Shown piece after piece: positions 41,396-49,311 of a stretch of 50,111 nt of DNA. The notes under the pieces were generated by a model. That model did not search any database. It saw only the letters and a list, made by a program, of their open reading frames with translations, and had not been told where the DNA came from. Made by a program: the position numbers and the translations under genes. Position 1 is the stretch's first letter. Every line of letters starts with the position of its first letter. Source of the stretch: Epibacterium sp. Ofav1-8. Lineage in GTDB: Bacteria; Pseudomonadota; Alphaproteobacteria; Rhodobacterales; Rhodobacteraceae. The stretch spans positions 1 to 50,111 of the forward strand of contig NZ_JAKRFD010000020.1 of assembly GCF_022348185.1 (NCBI RefSeq), written 5' to 3'.

Positions 41396-41732
41396 AGATG
41401 GGATCCTGTCGGGTCTCTGGGTTTGGCTGCACTCTGATGCGGGACAGATGGCCCTTGCGGGCGCGGCTGGGGGGTTGGTCCGCTGGCTGACCCTGCGCGA
41501 AAGCCTTGCGGATGGCGTGGTGTCGCTGGTGGTGGGTTGCATTTGCGCCCTGTACCTCGGCCCGCTGGTCGAGCCACTGCTGGCGCCGGTTATCGGCAAG
41601 ATCAGCCCGGCGGATCCGGTTGGGTTTTCGTCTTTCGTGGTCGGCCTTGGTGGGATCGGTTTTGCTGGTTTCGGGATCGACCTGTTGCGGCGGTTTCGGG
41701 CCGCCAAAGGGGCGGGCGATGCGCAAGGCTAA
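41385..41732 (+). CDS. Holin-like membrane protein
   Basis: 115 residues from ATG 41385, overlapping the previous stop. Three hydrophobic segments are seen at about 18-35 (GQMALAGAAGGLVRWLTL), 44-66 (VVSLVVGCICALYLGPLVEP) and 80-98 (FSSFVVGLGGIGFAGFGID), followed by a basic tail. Position directly before the endolysin block supports a holin role; the family is not certain. Confidence 0.72.
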   Translation: MIGKDGILSGLWVWLHSDAGQMALAGAAGGLVRWLTLRESLADGVVSLVVGCICALYLGPLVEPLLAPVIGKISPADPVGFSSFVVGLGGIGFAGFGIDLLRRFRAAKGAGDAQG

Positions 41733-41844
41733 GGAGGCGGCAAAGCAGGCCGCGCGCCGCGAAGGCCGATTTTGGATCGGGGCGGCGATCTGTGTCGCCC
41801 TGTGGATCATCTATCTGACATTGGAGGGGTCAAATGTACTCTGA
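41719..41844 (+). CDS. Small lysis-region membrane protein (41 aa)
   Basis: 41 residues, starting inside the 3' end of the holin gene with GGGG upstream. The first 17 residues are basic (MRKAKEAAKQAARREGR), then one hydrophobic helix FWIGAAICVALWIIYLTL. The layout would suit an antiholin or pinholin-type partner. It ends overlapping the endolysin start. Confidence 0.62.
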   Translation: MRKAKEAAKQAARREGRFWIGAAICVALWIIYLTLEGSNVL

Positions 41845-42577
41845 CCGCGTGAAGCGCGTGCAGCGGTTGCTGCGCGTGGAGGCCGGATATACCGGCGCAA
41901 TCGACGGGATCACGGGCGCCCGCACCCTGTCGGCGGTGGCCCGTGTGCCCGAGGTGCGTAACCGACCGGATCTGATCGGCGTGGATCGCCAGCTGGTCGC
42001 GGCCGGTCAGGCGATCTTGGCCAGCCTCGGCCATGATCCCGGCCCGATGGATGGTCGCTGGGGTCCGCAAACGGATGCGGCCTATCTGGCGTGGTCGGGT
42101 GCGGATTTGCCTTGGCGCCAGGCGGATATGGCGGGCCTCTTTGGTCCGGCGGGATCTGCCCGCTGCACCGCCGGGCGTGTCAACGTGCCGTGGCGCATGG
42201 TGCTGGCATGGGATCCGGCACAGGTTATTACCTCTTTCAGCTGTCACGAACTGGTGGCCCCGAGCGCACAGCGTGCCTTTGACCGGATCGCGGCGATCTA
42301 CTCCCGGGCGCAGATCGAAGACCTCGGCCTGCATCTGTATGGCGGTTGTTACAACCACCGGCCAAAGCGGGGCGGCACCAGCCTGTCCACCCATGCTTAT
42401 GGGATCGCGATTGACTTTGACCCTGCGCGAAACCGTCTGAATTGGGACAAGGATCGTGCGCGTCTGGCGCAGCGGGATGCTGTGCCCTTCTGGGACGTGT
42501 GGGCGGCCGAGGGCTGGACAAGCCTTGGCCGTGCCCGTGATTTCGATTGGATGCACGTGCAGGCGGTGGGTCTGTGA
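41834..42577 (+). CDS. Endolysin: two peptidoglycan-binding repeats plus M15 peptidase
   Basis: 247 residues. Two PG-binding-type repeats come first (VQRLLRVEAGYTGAIDGITG near 9-28; ILASLGHDPGPMDGRWGPQT near 61-80). The C-terminal M15/VanY-type zinc peptidase has ligands H187 and D194 in STHAYGIAIDFD and H241 in DWMHVQ. It would cut peptide stems of the cell wall at lysis. There is no signal peptide, so release depends on the holin. Confidence 0.9.
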   Translation: MYSDRVKRVQRLLRVEAGYTGAIDGITGARTLSAVARVPEVRNRPDLIGVDRQLVAAGQAILASLGHDPGPMDGRWGPQTDAAYLAWSGADLPWRQADMAGLFGPAGSARCTAGRVNVPWRMVLAWDPAQVITSFSCHELVAPSAQRAFDRIAAIYSRAQIEDLGLHLYGGCYNHRPKRGGTSLSTHAYGIAIDFDPARNRLNWDKDRARLAQRDAVPFWDVWAAEGWTSLGRARDFDWMHVQAVGL

Positions 42578-42975
42578 CGCGCGGGGCGAAACTTTGGGCG
42601 GCGGCCATGGTCATGGCCGCGCTTACCAGTTGCGGATCCCTGTCTAAGCAGCTGGTAAGCGGTGTCCTGCCTGGTGGTGGTGCGAACGTGGCCGCCAATG
42701 TGCAGGCGGGCCGCAGCAATGCGCAGGTGGTCGGGGGCACCTCCACCCAAAATGATCTGCGGCTGGTGCGGCCGCAGGCGCGCAGCATCGAGCAAAGCAC
42801 CGGCGAAACCGGCGTGCGGGCCGAGGCGGTTCAGTCCATCACCGTGCGCAATGAGGCGCCGCCGTGGGTTTGGCTGTTGGTGTTGTTCTTTACCGCTGCG
42901 GCCGTCTGGGCCGTATCTGATGAAATCCGCGACCGTCTGGCGCGCAAACGAAAAGGGCCGGCCAATGCTGACTGA
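42574..42975 (+). CDS. Predicted unimolecular spanin (lipoprotein with C-terminal membrane helix)
   Basis: 133 residues from GTG 42574, overlapping the endolysin stop. An N-terminal lipoprotein signal ends in ALTSC with Cys20; a single hydrophobic helix lies at 98-114 (WVWLLVLFFTAAAVWAV) followed by a basic cytoplasmic tail. That topology, outer-membrane lipid anchor at one end and inner-membrane helix at the other, defines u-spanins such as T1 gp11, which is of similar length. The periplasmic stretch of about 76 residues is Asn/Gln/Ser-rich. Position right after the endolysin fits. Assignment is by topology and context; sequence similarity was not the basis. Confidence 0.68.
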   Translation: MTRGAKLWAAAMVMAALTSCGSLSKQLVSGVLPGGGANVAANVQAGRSNAQVVGGTSTQNDLRLVRPQARSIEQSTGETGVRAEAVQSITVRNEAPPWVWLLVLFFTAAAVWAVSDEIRDRLARKRKGPANAD

Positions 42976-44203
42976 TTTACAGCGGAGAGTGATTGACCTG
43001 CGCGACCGTCAGGAACAGTCGTGGGGCCAGATTGCTGGCCATCTGGGAAAGGATCGCGCGCAGATGCAGCGCACCTATAAGGCGGCGAAAAAGAAGCTGG
43101 CCGAGAAACAGGCATCGCTTGATCCCGGTGTGCACAAGGTGCTTGGCAATCTCGGCCTGCAGGATCTGGCCGGTCAGCATTCTGGGTGGGTCCATAAAGA
43201 GGATCCCGAAACCGGCGAATGGGCCTCTGTCTATTACTACCTTGGAAAAGACGGGCAACCGGCCGAGGCAGATCTGGAGGCCGTGATGGCCTCGGCCGTG
43301 GAAAAGGTGTTTCGCGGCGATCTGGCCACGCCCGCCCGCCCGCAGGCGGCCGGTGATCATCTGCTGGTGATCGACATTGCGGATCTTCACATAGGCAAGC
43401 TGTGCGTGGCCTCAGAAACCGGCTTTTCCTATGACCGGGCCGAGGCGCTGCGACGCGGGATCGAAGGGTGCCGGGCGCTGCTGCAGCGGGCGCAGGCGCA
43501 TGGGGTGGCGCATATCCTGTTTGTGGTCGGCAATGATGTAATTCACATCGACAAGCCGAACCGAACCACCACCAGTGGCACCCCGCAGGATACAGACGGC
43601 ACCCTGCATGTGATGTGGGATGACGCGCTGGCGTTTTACGTGGCCTGCGTTGATATGTGCCGGGCTGTGGCGCCTGTCTCACTGCTGTATTGCCCGAGCA
43701 ATCACGACTGGTTTGCGGGCTTTGCTTTGGCCCGATCGCTGGCTGCATGGTATCGGGATTGTCCCGAGGTCAGCGCAACCGATTACAACACCAGCCCCCG
43801 GCACCGGAAGTATTACCGCTTCGGTGGAAACCTGTTGGGCTTTACCCATGCGGATGGTGCGAAAGAGGCGGATCTGCCCGCGCTAATGCTGGATGAGGTC
43901 GCCGATCATCTCGGCGCGGCGCAGTGGCGATATTGGTATTTGCACCACGTCCACCACAAGGATCGAAAGCGCGGCGGCGGATCCCTGCGTCGTTTGACTG
44001 AGAAAGACTTGATCGGAATGACCGCGCTGCATGTGGCGCCAGATCCGGCCGGATCCCGTGCGCCGGAAATCGAATACGTGCGCAGTCCAAGCCCGCCTGA
44101 CGGTTGGCATGACCGCAATGGATACGTGAACCGTCAAGCGGTCGAGTGCTACCTCCACCACCCGCATGATGGGCAGGTGGGCCGGTTCACGGAGTGGTTT
44201 TAA
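42965..44203 (+). CDS. HTH - calcineurin-like metallophosphoesterase fusion
   Basis: 412 residues from an ATG overlapping the spanin stop. Residues 1-45 form a sigma-type helix-turn-helix (QRRVIDLRDRQEQSWGQIAG, HLGKDRAQMQRTYKAAKKKL). The phosphoesterase motifs follow in order: DIADLHIGK near 137, FVVGNDVIH near 185, CPSNHDW near 246, and the His cluster LHHVHHKD near 322. The fold includes SbcD/Mre11 nucleases as well as phosphatases. It might process phage DNA ends or counter host signals; the target is unknown. Confidence 0.82.
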   Translation: MLTDLQRRVIDLRDRQEQSWGQIAGHLGKDRAQMQRTYKAAKKKLAEKQASLDPGVHKVLGNLGLQDLAGQHSGWVHKEDPETGEWASVYYYLGKDGQPAEADLEAVMASAVEKVFRGDLATPARPQAAGDHLLVIDIADLHIGKLCVASETGFSYDRAEALRRGIEGCRALLQRAQAHGVAHILFVVGNDVIHIDKPNRTTTSGTPQDTDGTLHVMWDDALAFYVACVDMCRAVAPVSLLYCPSNHDWFAGFALARSLAAWYRDCPEVSATDYNTSPRHRKYYRFGGNLLGFTHADGAKEADLPALMLDEVADHLGAAQWRYWYLHHVHHKDRKRGGGSLRRLTEKDLIGMTALHVAPDPAGSRAPEIEYVRSPSPPDGWHDRNGYVNRQAVECYLHHPHDGQVGRFTEWF

Positions 44204-44248
44204 AACTGCCGACAAGGGGCATTTCATCCGCTGGGGTGGCATCGCCCT

Positions 44249-44266
44249 GCGGATCGCAAGATCCGC
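44249..44266 (+). terminator. Hairpin at the end of the late operon
   Basis: GCGGATC (44249-44255), loop GCAA and GATCCGC (44260-44266) form a perfect stem followed by TCATTCTGTC. It lies in the 144-base gap between the phosphoesterase and SSB genes and is the likely late transcript end; SSB then has its own promoter. Confidence 0.5.
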
Positions 44267-44347
44267 TCATTCTGTCTAGGTGAGTTTTTCCGGGGTATGT
44301 TGCCCGAGTAGTGCTGGGGCAGTTCAAACAAAATGAGGCCCCAAAAC

Positions 44348-44803
44348 ATGAACAAGGTTTTCTTGACCGGGCACCTCGGCCGGGATCCCGAGGTGCGAAC
44401 TTTCCCTGACAGCAGCATGGTCGCCAATTTTAACGTGGCGACCACAGAAACGTGGAAAGATCAGGCGACCGGAGAGCGGCGCGAAAAGACAGAATGGCAC
44501 CGTGTCGCGATCTTTGGCCCGCTGGCGCGGGTCTGTCAGCAGTATCTGCGCAAGGGCGCCAAGGTGCTGATCGAGGGTAAGCTGGAAACCCGCAAGTGGC
44601 AGGACCAGAACGGGCAGGATCGCTATGCCACCGAGGTTGTGCTGCGTGGGCGCAACGGCACATTGGAAATGCTGGACCGAAAGGATCCAAATGGGGCCGG
44701 TGGCCAGTCTGGTGGAGGGCAGACTGGCGGCTACGGCGGCCAATCTGGCGGAGGCCAGACCGCTGGCCCAAACCCACCCATTGACGATGAAATCCCGTTC
44801 TGA
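44348..44803 (+). CDS. ssb: Single-stranded DNA-binding protein
   Basis: 151 residues from ATG 44348 with GAGG upstream; ATG 44333 is unlikely. The OB-fold runs from [20 protein letters not shown] to about residue 105, including [20 protein letters not shown] and [10 protein letters not shown] Gly/Gln-rich linker with repeated QSGGGQTGG words leads to the acidic tip DDEIPF, the docking tail for replication and repair partners. It coats single-stranded DNA during phage replication. Confidence 0.95.
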   Translation: MNKVFLTGHLGRDPEVRTFPDSSMVANFNVATTETWKDQATGERREKTEWHRVAIFGPLARVCQQYLRKGAKVLIEGKLETRKWQDQNGQDRYATEVVLRGRNGTLEMLDRKDPNGAGGQSGGGQTGGYGGQSGGGQTAGPNPPIDDEIPF

Positions 44804-44813
44804 GGTGCGCGCC

Positions 44814-44966
44814 ATGATGAATGTGACATACCGCGTTGAATTGCGCCCATGGGCACGGGCTGCCCACGCTGGGGGCTTCCTTGGCCTTTTGCTGCTGTTC
44901 TGTGTCGTCACCTTTGGCGGGGCGATGTTCGTTTGTCGATTGGTGGAGGTCCACGGCAATGGGTGA
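44814..44966 (+). CDS. Small membrane protein (50 aa)
   Basis: 50 residues with GAGGTG before ATG. One hydrophobic helix (GGFLGLLLLFCVVTFGGAMF) follows a short basic start; CRLVEVHGNG ends it. Lies between ssb and a coiled-coil gene. Function unknown. Confidence 0.6.
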   Translation: MMNVTYRVELRPWARAAHAGGFLGLLLLFCVVTFGGAMFVCRLVEVHGNG

Positions 44967-45219
44967 AAAGTTCCAGCCATCGGAGGCACAAATCGCTAAG
45001 GTCCTCGCTCGCGGTTATTCCAAGCGCCAAATGGCGATAGCCTATCTCCGCGCATCGCGTGACCGGCACCAGTTGCAAACAGAGATTACGCAGCTGCAGG
45101 TTTCCATCCAGCTGCTGAATAGTTTGGAGCAGGTGACGGAGGACGTGGAGGCCGGAAAGTTCGGCCAGGCGTCGCGGCGGCTGGAGAGTGCGGTGGAGGA
45201 TCTTAAGAATGCAAGGTAA
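44959..45219 (+). CDS. Small coiled-coil protein (86 aa)
   Basis: 86 residues, GGAGG nine bases before ATG, overlapping the previous stop. A short helix-turn-helix-like start (AQIAKVLARGYSKRQMAIAY) precedes a heptad region (LQTEITQLQVSIQLLNSLEQ) and a charged end. Probably an oligomeric regulator or structural helper; not recognised. Confidence 0.65.
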   Translation: MGEKFQPSEAQIAKVLARGYSKRQMAIAYLRASRDRHQLQTEITQLQVSIQLLNSLEQVTEDVEAGKFGQASRRLESAVEDLKNAR

Positions 45220-45829
45220 GCGAATGGTTTGCCCCGCCTGCGGCGGTACAAGGGGCGAGACAAGCCGAGGTGGCGTGATGCACGAATGTGGCGCTTGTCG
45301 TGGCTGGGGTGTGGTGCCGCCGCCCGGGCAGCGTGCCTCTGCCATTCGGTCGGGTATGAAAATCCTTGTGATCGGGCACGCGGAACACGGGAAAGACACT
45401 GCAGCGCAGTGTCTGGGGCGTGAGTTGGGTGTCGAGTTTATCTCTAGCTCAGAGTTTTGTGCGGCTAGGGCCGTCTATCCTCTGGTGTCAGATCTGTATC
45501 CTGATTGGCGCGCTTGCTTTGAGGATAGGCGCAATCATCGGGCTATGTGGCGCCACGCAATCGAGGCTTATAATCTTCGCCCGGGTCCATCTTTGGCGGA
45601 ACAGGTATTGGCGCTGGCCCCCATTTACGTGGGGATGCGCAGCCGTGCCGAGTTCGACCGCAGCAAGAGTTTGTTTGATGTGGTGATTTGGGTGGATGCA
45701 TCCAAGCGCCTGCCATTGGAGCCATTTTCAAGCATGGATCTCACTAAGCACGATGCAGATTTGATAGTGGATAACAATCGAGGTCTGTCAGAGTTAACCG
45801 AAACGATTTGGGGGCTGGTAAACACATAG
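45209..45829 (+). CDS. Zinc-ribbon - P-loop kinase-like protein
   Basis: 206 residues, GGAGGA before an ATG that overlaps the preceding stop. Residues 6-30 hold two CxxC pairs, CPACGG and CGACRGWG, like a DnaJ-type zinc module. From residue 50 the sequence is KILVIGHAEHGKDTAAQCLG, a P-loop of the deoxynucleotide monophosphate kinase/adenylate kinase class, then a helical lid region and VVIWVDAS with a final ADLIVDNNRG, typical of phage dNMP kinases. An internal ATG at 45356 could give the kinase part alone. Last gene before attR. Confidence 0.7.
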   Translation: MQGKRMVCPACGGTRGETSRGGVMHECGACRGWGVVPPPGQRASAIRSGMKILVIGHAEHGKDTAAQCLGRELGVEFISSSEFCAARAVYPLVSDLYPDWRACFEDRRNHRAMWRHAIEAYNLRPGPSLAEQVLALAPIYVGMRSRAEFDRSKSLFDVVIWVDASKRLPLEPFSSMDLTKHDADLIVDNNRGLSELTETIWGLVNT

Positions 45830-45889
45830 CACGCATGCACGTTTTTGATGCCTTTGCACGGTGTTTTGAGGGTCCGCCGTGCTAACTTG

Positions 45890-45921
45890 GGGCCGCGCCA
45901 GCTGGTGCGGCCCTCTTTTTT
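45890..45921 (+). terminator. Rho-independent terminator at the right prophage end
   Basis: GGGCCGC (45890-45896) pairs with GCGGCCC (45907-45913) and is followed by TCTTTTTT. It should end rightward phage transcription before attR and keep it from the host chemoreceptor gene. The remaining DNA from 45830 to 46042 has no gene. Confidence 0.85.
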
Positions 45922-46042
45922 GTGCACCCACTAAAGGGCAGAGCGCTGCATTTGAAAACCAAAGTGGTGCAATGCGCGTGCAGGTGCCTTTTGGGATGCG
46001 CGTAAAAAATTGTTTTTATGAACTTTTTTGTATTGGATCGGT

Positions 46043-46094
46043 TCCCTTGGTAAGGGAGAGGTCGAGAGTTCAATTCTCTCCAGCAGCACCATTT
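46043..46094 (+). other. attR core (52-bp direct repeat, right copy)
   Basis: Identical to 9033-9084. It contains only the 3' anticodon stem, T-arm, acceptor 3' strand and CCA of tRNA-Thr, so it is a tRNA fragment and cannot fold into a tRNA. This is the displaced original host 3' end. Confidence 0.95.
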
Positions 46095-46223
46095 TCCAGC
46101 ATTTTGCGTCAAGCGACCAACCACACCGTCAGTGTTAAGCGTTGCTCAAGCAATTTTCGGCAAGCTTTCCTGCGTTCGGCGATCTGCGCCGTGATTCCAA
46201 TTGTTGGAAAAGGAATGCGCCTG

Positions 46224-48599
46224 ATGCCCGTGTTTAGCCGCCTCTGGAAAACCACCGCGATGAGTCTCAAGTTGCCGGTGATCATCGCGATCCCGGCTAT
46301 TGTCCTGTTGCTCGCGGCGGGCAGCGTTGTCACGTTCCGGGCGGTCACGGAATTCGGCAATGAGCGCAAGGCGGCCTATGAAACCTTGCTGCGCGAACGT
46401 TCGAACGCGTTGGAAACCTGGCTGGACGATGTAGCGGCCGAGGTCAGTGCGCTGGCTTTGAACGGATCAGTCGCGCTCGGGGTCAAGGACTTCGGTCGCG
46501 GGTGGATGCCGGTCAAGGACGAAGAGCCTGGGGACTATCTGCGCCGTCTCTACCTGGATGAGAACCCGCATCCGGTTGGCGAGAAAGACGAATTGCTGAG
46601 CGCGGGCGACAAATCTGTCTGGACCCTGCGCCACAAGAAATACCACGAAGGCTTCCGCGCCTATCAGAGGGCCCGCGGCTTTTATGACATGTTCCTGTTC
46701 GATCCGAGCGGGAACATGATCTACTCGGTATTCAAGGAAGACGACTTTGCCACCAACTTTGTCGACGGGCCGTACAAGGACAGCGGCTTGGGTGAGGCCT
46801 TTCGGGCCGCGGTCGATCTGGAAGCCGGGCAGGTCTATATGACCCGGCTGTCACCCTATGCGCCAAGTCAGGACGCCCCCGCGATTTTTGTGGCCGCACC
46901 GGTCTACAATGGCATGTCGGTCTTTGGTGTTGTGGCGGTGCAGGTTCCGATCAACCGCCTCAACGAGATTCTGGCGCAGTCGGATCTTCTGGGTGAAACC
47001 GGGCTTGTCTATACCGTGGCGTCCGATGGGTCCGCGACATCCTCTTCGCCGCATGAGGAAGGGCATCGCGTTTTTGACCAGTTGGCCTCGACCGCAGCGA
47101 TATCGGCCGCCCTTGGTGGTGAACGCCAGTATTTTGAACATACAACAGGCCTGGAAGGCGGGGATGTCATTGCGGTGACGGACAGCATCCAGGTGCCCAA
47201 CGGAGAAACCTGGGGCATCGTGCTGGAAATCGACCACGCCGAAGCCTCTGCCAACAGTGCGGAACTGGTGCGCAACTCCCTGATTACCGCCGTGGTCGTG
47301 TCGATCGGCGTACTGCTGTTCTCCTGGCTTGCGGCGCGCACAGTGACGGGACGTGTGCAGGTTCTGAGCGAAGACATGGGGGCGGTGGCGGATCGTCAAT
47401 ATGATACCGACGTGCGGGGCACGGACTACCGTGACGAGATCGGCGTGATTGCCCGCGCGCTGGAAGTCTTCCGTGGCGATCTCAAATCTGCCGAACTGGC
47501 CGAGCAGGATCGCATGCGCAAGCAGGAAGAGCAGAACCTCGTTGTGAGCGCGTTGAGCCGCGGCCTGGTGCAGCTTGCTAAGGGGGATCTGACACATGAG
47601 ATCTCCGAGCCTTTCCCGGAGCCGCACGAGCACTTGCGGCAGGATTTCAACACTGCGATCTCCCAGCTGAGAACACTGGTCACAGATGTGGTCGAGGCCG
47701 CGCAGAGCATTCGCAACGGTGCCTCGGAAATCAGTACCTCCTCGGGGGACCTGTCACAGCGGACCGAGGCACAGGCGGCCACCTTGGAGCAAACGGTCGC
47801 CGCGCTTGATGAATTGACGGCCAGCGTCAAATCCTCGGCCGATGGGGCGCAGAGTGTCGAAACCATCGTCAAGGAAGCGCGCGCGGAGGCCGAGTCGAGT
47901 GGCACGGTTGTACAGAATGCGGTGTCGGCGATGTCGGAGATCGAACAGTCCTCGCAGCAAATCGGCCAGATCATTTCCGTCATTGATGACATTGCCTTCC
48001 AGACCAATCTGCTGGCGTTGAATGCGGGGGTGGAAGCCGCGCGCGCCGGTGAGGCCGGCCGCGGGTTTGCTGTTGTGGCCAGCGAAGTTCAGTCTCTGGC
48101 GCAACGATCAGCGGGAGCGGCGAGTGAGATCAAGACGTTGATCGGAAACTCTGGCGAGCATGTCGAGCGTGGCGTTGATCTGGTCGGCAAGGCGGGGGCG
48201 GCACTGTCCAGCATCGTCGAGCGGGTGACCCATATTTCCACCTTGGTGTCGGAGATTGCCGAGGGTGCTGCGGAGCAGTCCACCGGAATCTCTGAAATCA
48301 ACACCGGGATGACGCAACTGGATCAGGTGACCCAGCAGAATGCTGCCATGGTCGAACAAGCCACCGCAGCCAGCCAGCTGCTGAATGGCGATGCCGACAA
48401 CCTCGCCGCTCTGGTGACCCGGTTCGAGACCGGCTCCGCCCACGCCGCCGTGGCACCGGCGGCCCCGAGCGAGGCGGAGAGGCAAGATGCCGGACCGGCG
48501 GCAACGGCGCATGGCGAAGACTGGCACGACATCACGCCGGTCGCGGCGCAGGCCGCCACGGATGGAAATGCCGCCAAGGCGCTTTGGGACGACTTCTGA
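46224..48599 (+). CDS. Methyl-accepting chemotaxis protein
   Basis: 791 residues from ATG 46224, with AAGGA nine bases before it; the open frame continues upstream but crosses the att repeat. Membrane helices are at about 18-40 and 351-372, flanking a large periplasmic dCache-type sensor. A HAMP linker follows, then the signalling coiled coil with the conserved hairpin ([20 protein letters not shown] near 594-613). The C-terminus LWDDF resembles the CheR/CheB docking pentapeptide. The ligand cannot be read from the sequence. Confidence 0.93.
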   Translation: MPVFSRLWKTTAMSLKLPVIIAIPAIVLLLAAGSVVTFRAVTEFGNERKAAYETLLRERSNALETWLDDVAAEVSALALNGSVALGVKDFGRGWMPVKDEEPGDYLRRLYLDENPHPVGEKDELLSAGDKSVWTLRHKKYHEGFRAYQRARGFYDMFLFDPSGNMIYSVFKEDDFATNFVDGPYKDSGLGEAFRAAVDLEAGQVYMTRLSPYAPSQDAPAIFVAAPVYNGMSVFGVVAVQVPINRLNEILAQSDLLGETGLVYTVASDGSATSSSPHEEGHRVFDQLASTAAISAALGGERQYFEHTTGLEGGDVIAVTDSIQVPNGETWGIVLEIDHAEASANSAELVRNSLITAVVVSIGVLLFSWLAARTVTGRVQVLSEDMGAVADRQYDTDVRGTDYRDEIGVIARALEVFRGDLKSAELAEQDRMRKQEEQNLVVSALSRGLVQLAKGDLTHEISEPFPEPHEHLRQDFNTAISQLRTLVTDVVEAAQSIRNGASEISTSSGDLSQRTEAQAATLEQTVAALDELTASVKSSADGAQSVETIVKEARAEAESSGTVVQNAVSAMSEIEQSSQQIGQIISVIDDIAFQTNLLALNAGVEAARAGEAGRGFAVVASEVQSLAQRSAGAASEIKTLIGNSGEHVERGVDLVGKAGAALSSIVERVTHISTLVSEIAEGAAEQSTGISEINTGMTQLDQVTQQNAAMVEQATAASQLLNGDADNLAALVTRFETGSAHAAVAPAAPSEAERQDAGPAATAHGEDWHDITPVAAQAATDGNAAKALWDDF

Positions 48600-48626
48600 T
48601 CCGCACAAGCGCGCGGTGCAGATGGA

Positions 48627-49208
48627 TCAGCCCGGTTGAGACTGGTCCAGAAACACCGCAAGGGCATGGGAGACCGTGCCAAAGGCCGCATCACTGCGCG
48701 CTCCGTCCGTCAGCGCAGCCCGCAAATAGACCCCGTCAATCAGCGCCGCCAGTGTGTCGGCCACCCGCTCGGCGTCGGGGCTCAGTTTGCGGAGGTCAAA
48801 CAGCAGATTGCTTCTCAGGCGGCGCTGGTAGACTTGCATCAGATGAGAGGCGTCCGATTTCGACTGCGCAAGGGCGTAGAAGCTGAGCCAGGCAGAGGTC
48901 TTGCGCGGATCGAATACATGTGGCGCAAAGTTTGCACGCAGGATCGCCTCCAGGCGGGCACGTGGCCCTTCGGCGTCTTGCAGGCCGGCCCGAACCTTGG
49001 CGGAAAATTCCGACAGGATGTGCCGCATGGCGGCGATCAGCATCTGTTCCTTGCTGCCGAAATAATGATGTGCAAGGCCGCTGCTCATGCCGGCCCGACG
49101 CGCGATCTGCGCAACCGTCACGTCGAGAGAGCGGGTCTCGCCAATCTCGTCGATCACGGCTGATACCAGCGCCGCCCGGCGCTTGGGCTCCATCCCCAGT
49201 TTGGGCAT
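48627..49208 (-). CDS. betI: TetR-family repressor of choline/betaine genes
   Basis: 193 residues. The opening MPKLGMEPKRRAALVSAVID and the HTH TVAQIARRAGMSSGLAHHYF near 31-50 are characteristic of BetI, which represses the glycine-betaine pathway until choline is present. The ligand domain holds ILRANFAPHVFDPRKTSAWL near 89-108. AGGAGAGA precedes the ATG. It lies 103 bases after betC on the same strand, consistent with autoregulation of a bet operon. Confidence 0.92.
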   Translation of the reverse strand: MPKLGMEPKRRAALVSAVIDEIGETRSLDVTVAQIARRAGMSSGLAHHYFGSKEQMLIAAMRHILSEFSAKVRAGLQDAEGPRARLEAILRANFAPHVFDPRKTSAWLSFYALAQSKSDASHLMQVYQRRLRSNLLFDLRKLSPDAERVADTLAALIDGVYLRAALTDGARSDAAFGTVSHALAVFLDQSQPG

Positions 49209-49311
49209 TGCTCTCTCCTGTCTTGCGCCCCTTGGCTCATGGCAAGCAGGGGGAGGCGGGTCAACTGAATTCGCCGGCCCGCTGATCGCAGGACGGCCTG
49301 AGGGAAGTGTA

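Noticed and set aside
46043-46094. A second tRNA-Thr at the right prophage end
   Set aside because: Only the 3' part is present; the D-arm and 5' acceptor strand are missing. It is attR.
45879-46223. N-terminal extension of the chemoreceptor frame
   Set aside because: The extra 115 codons cross the phage terminator and the att repeat and have no protein-like composition. A good ribosome site precedes ATG 46224.
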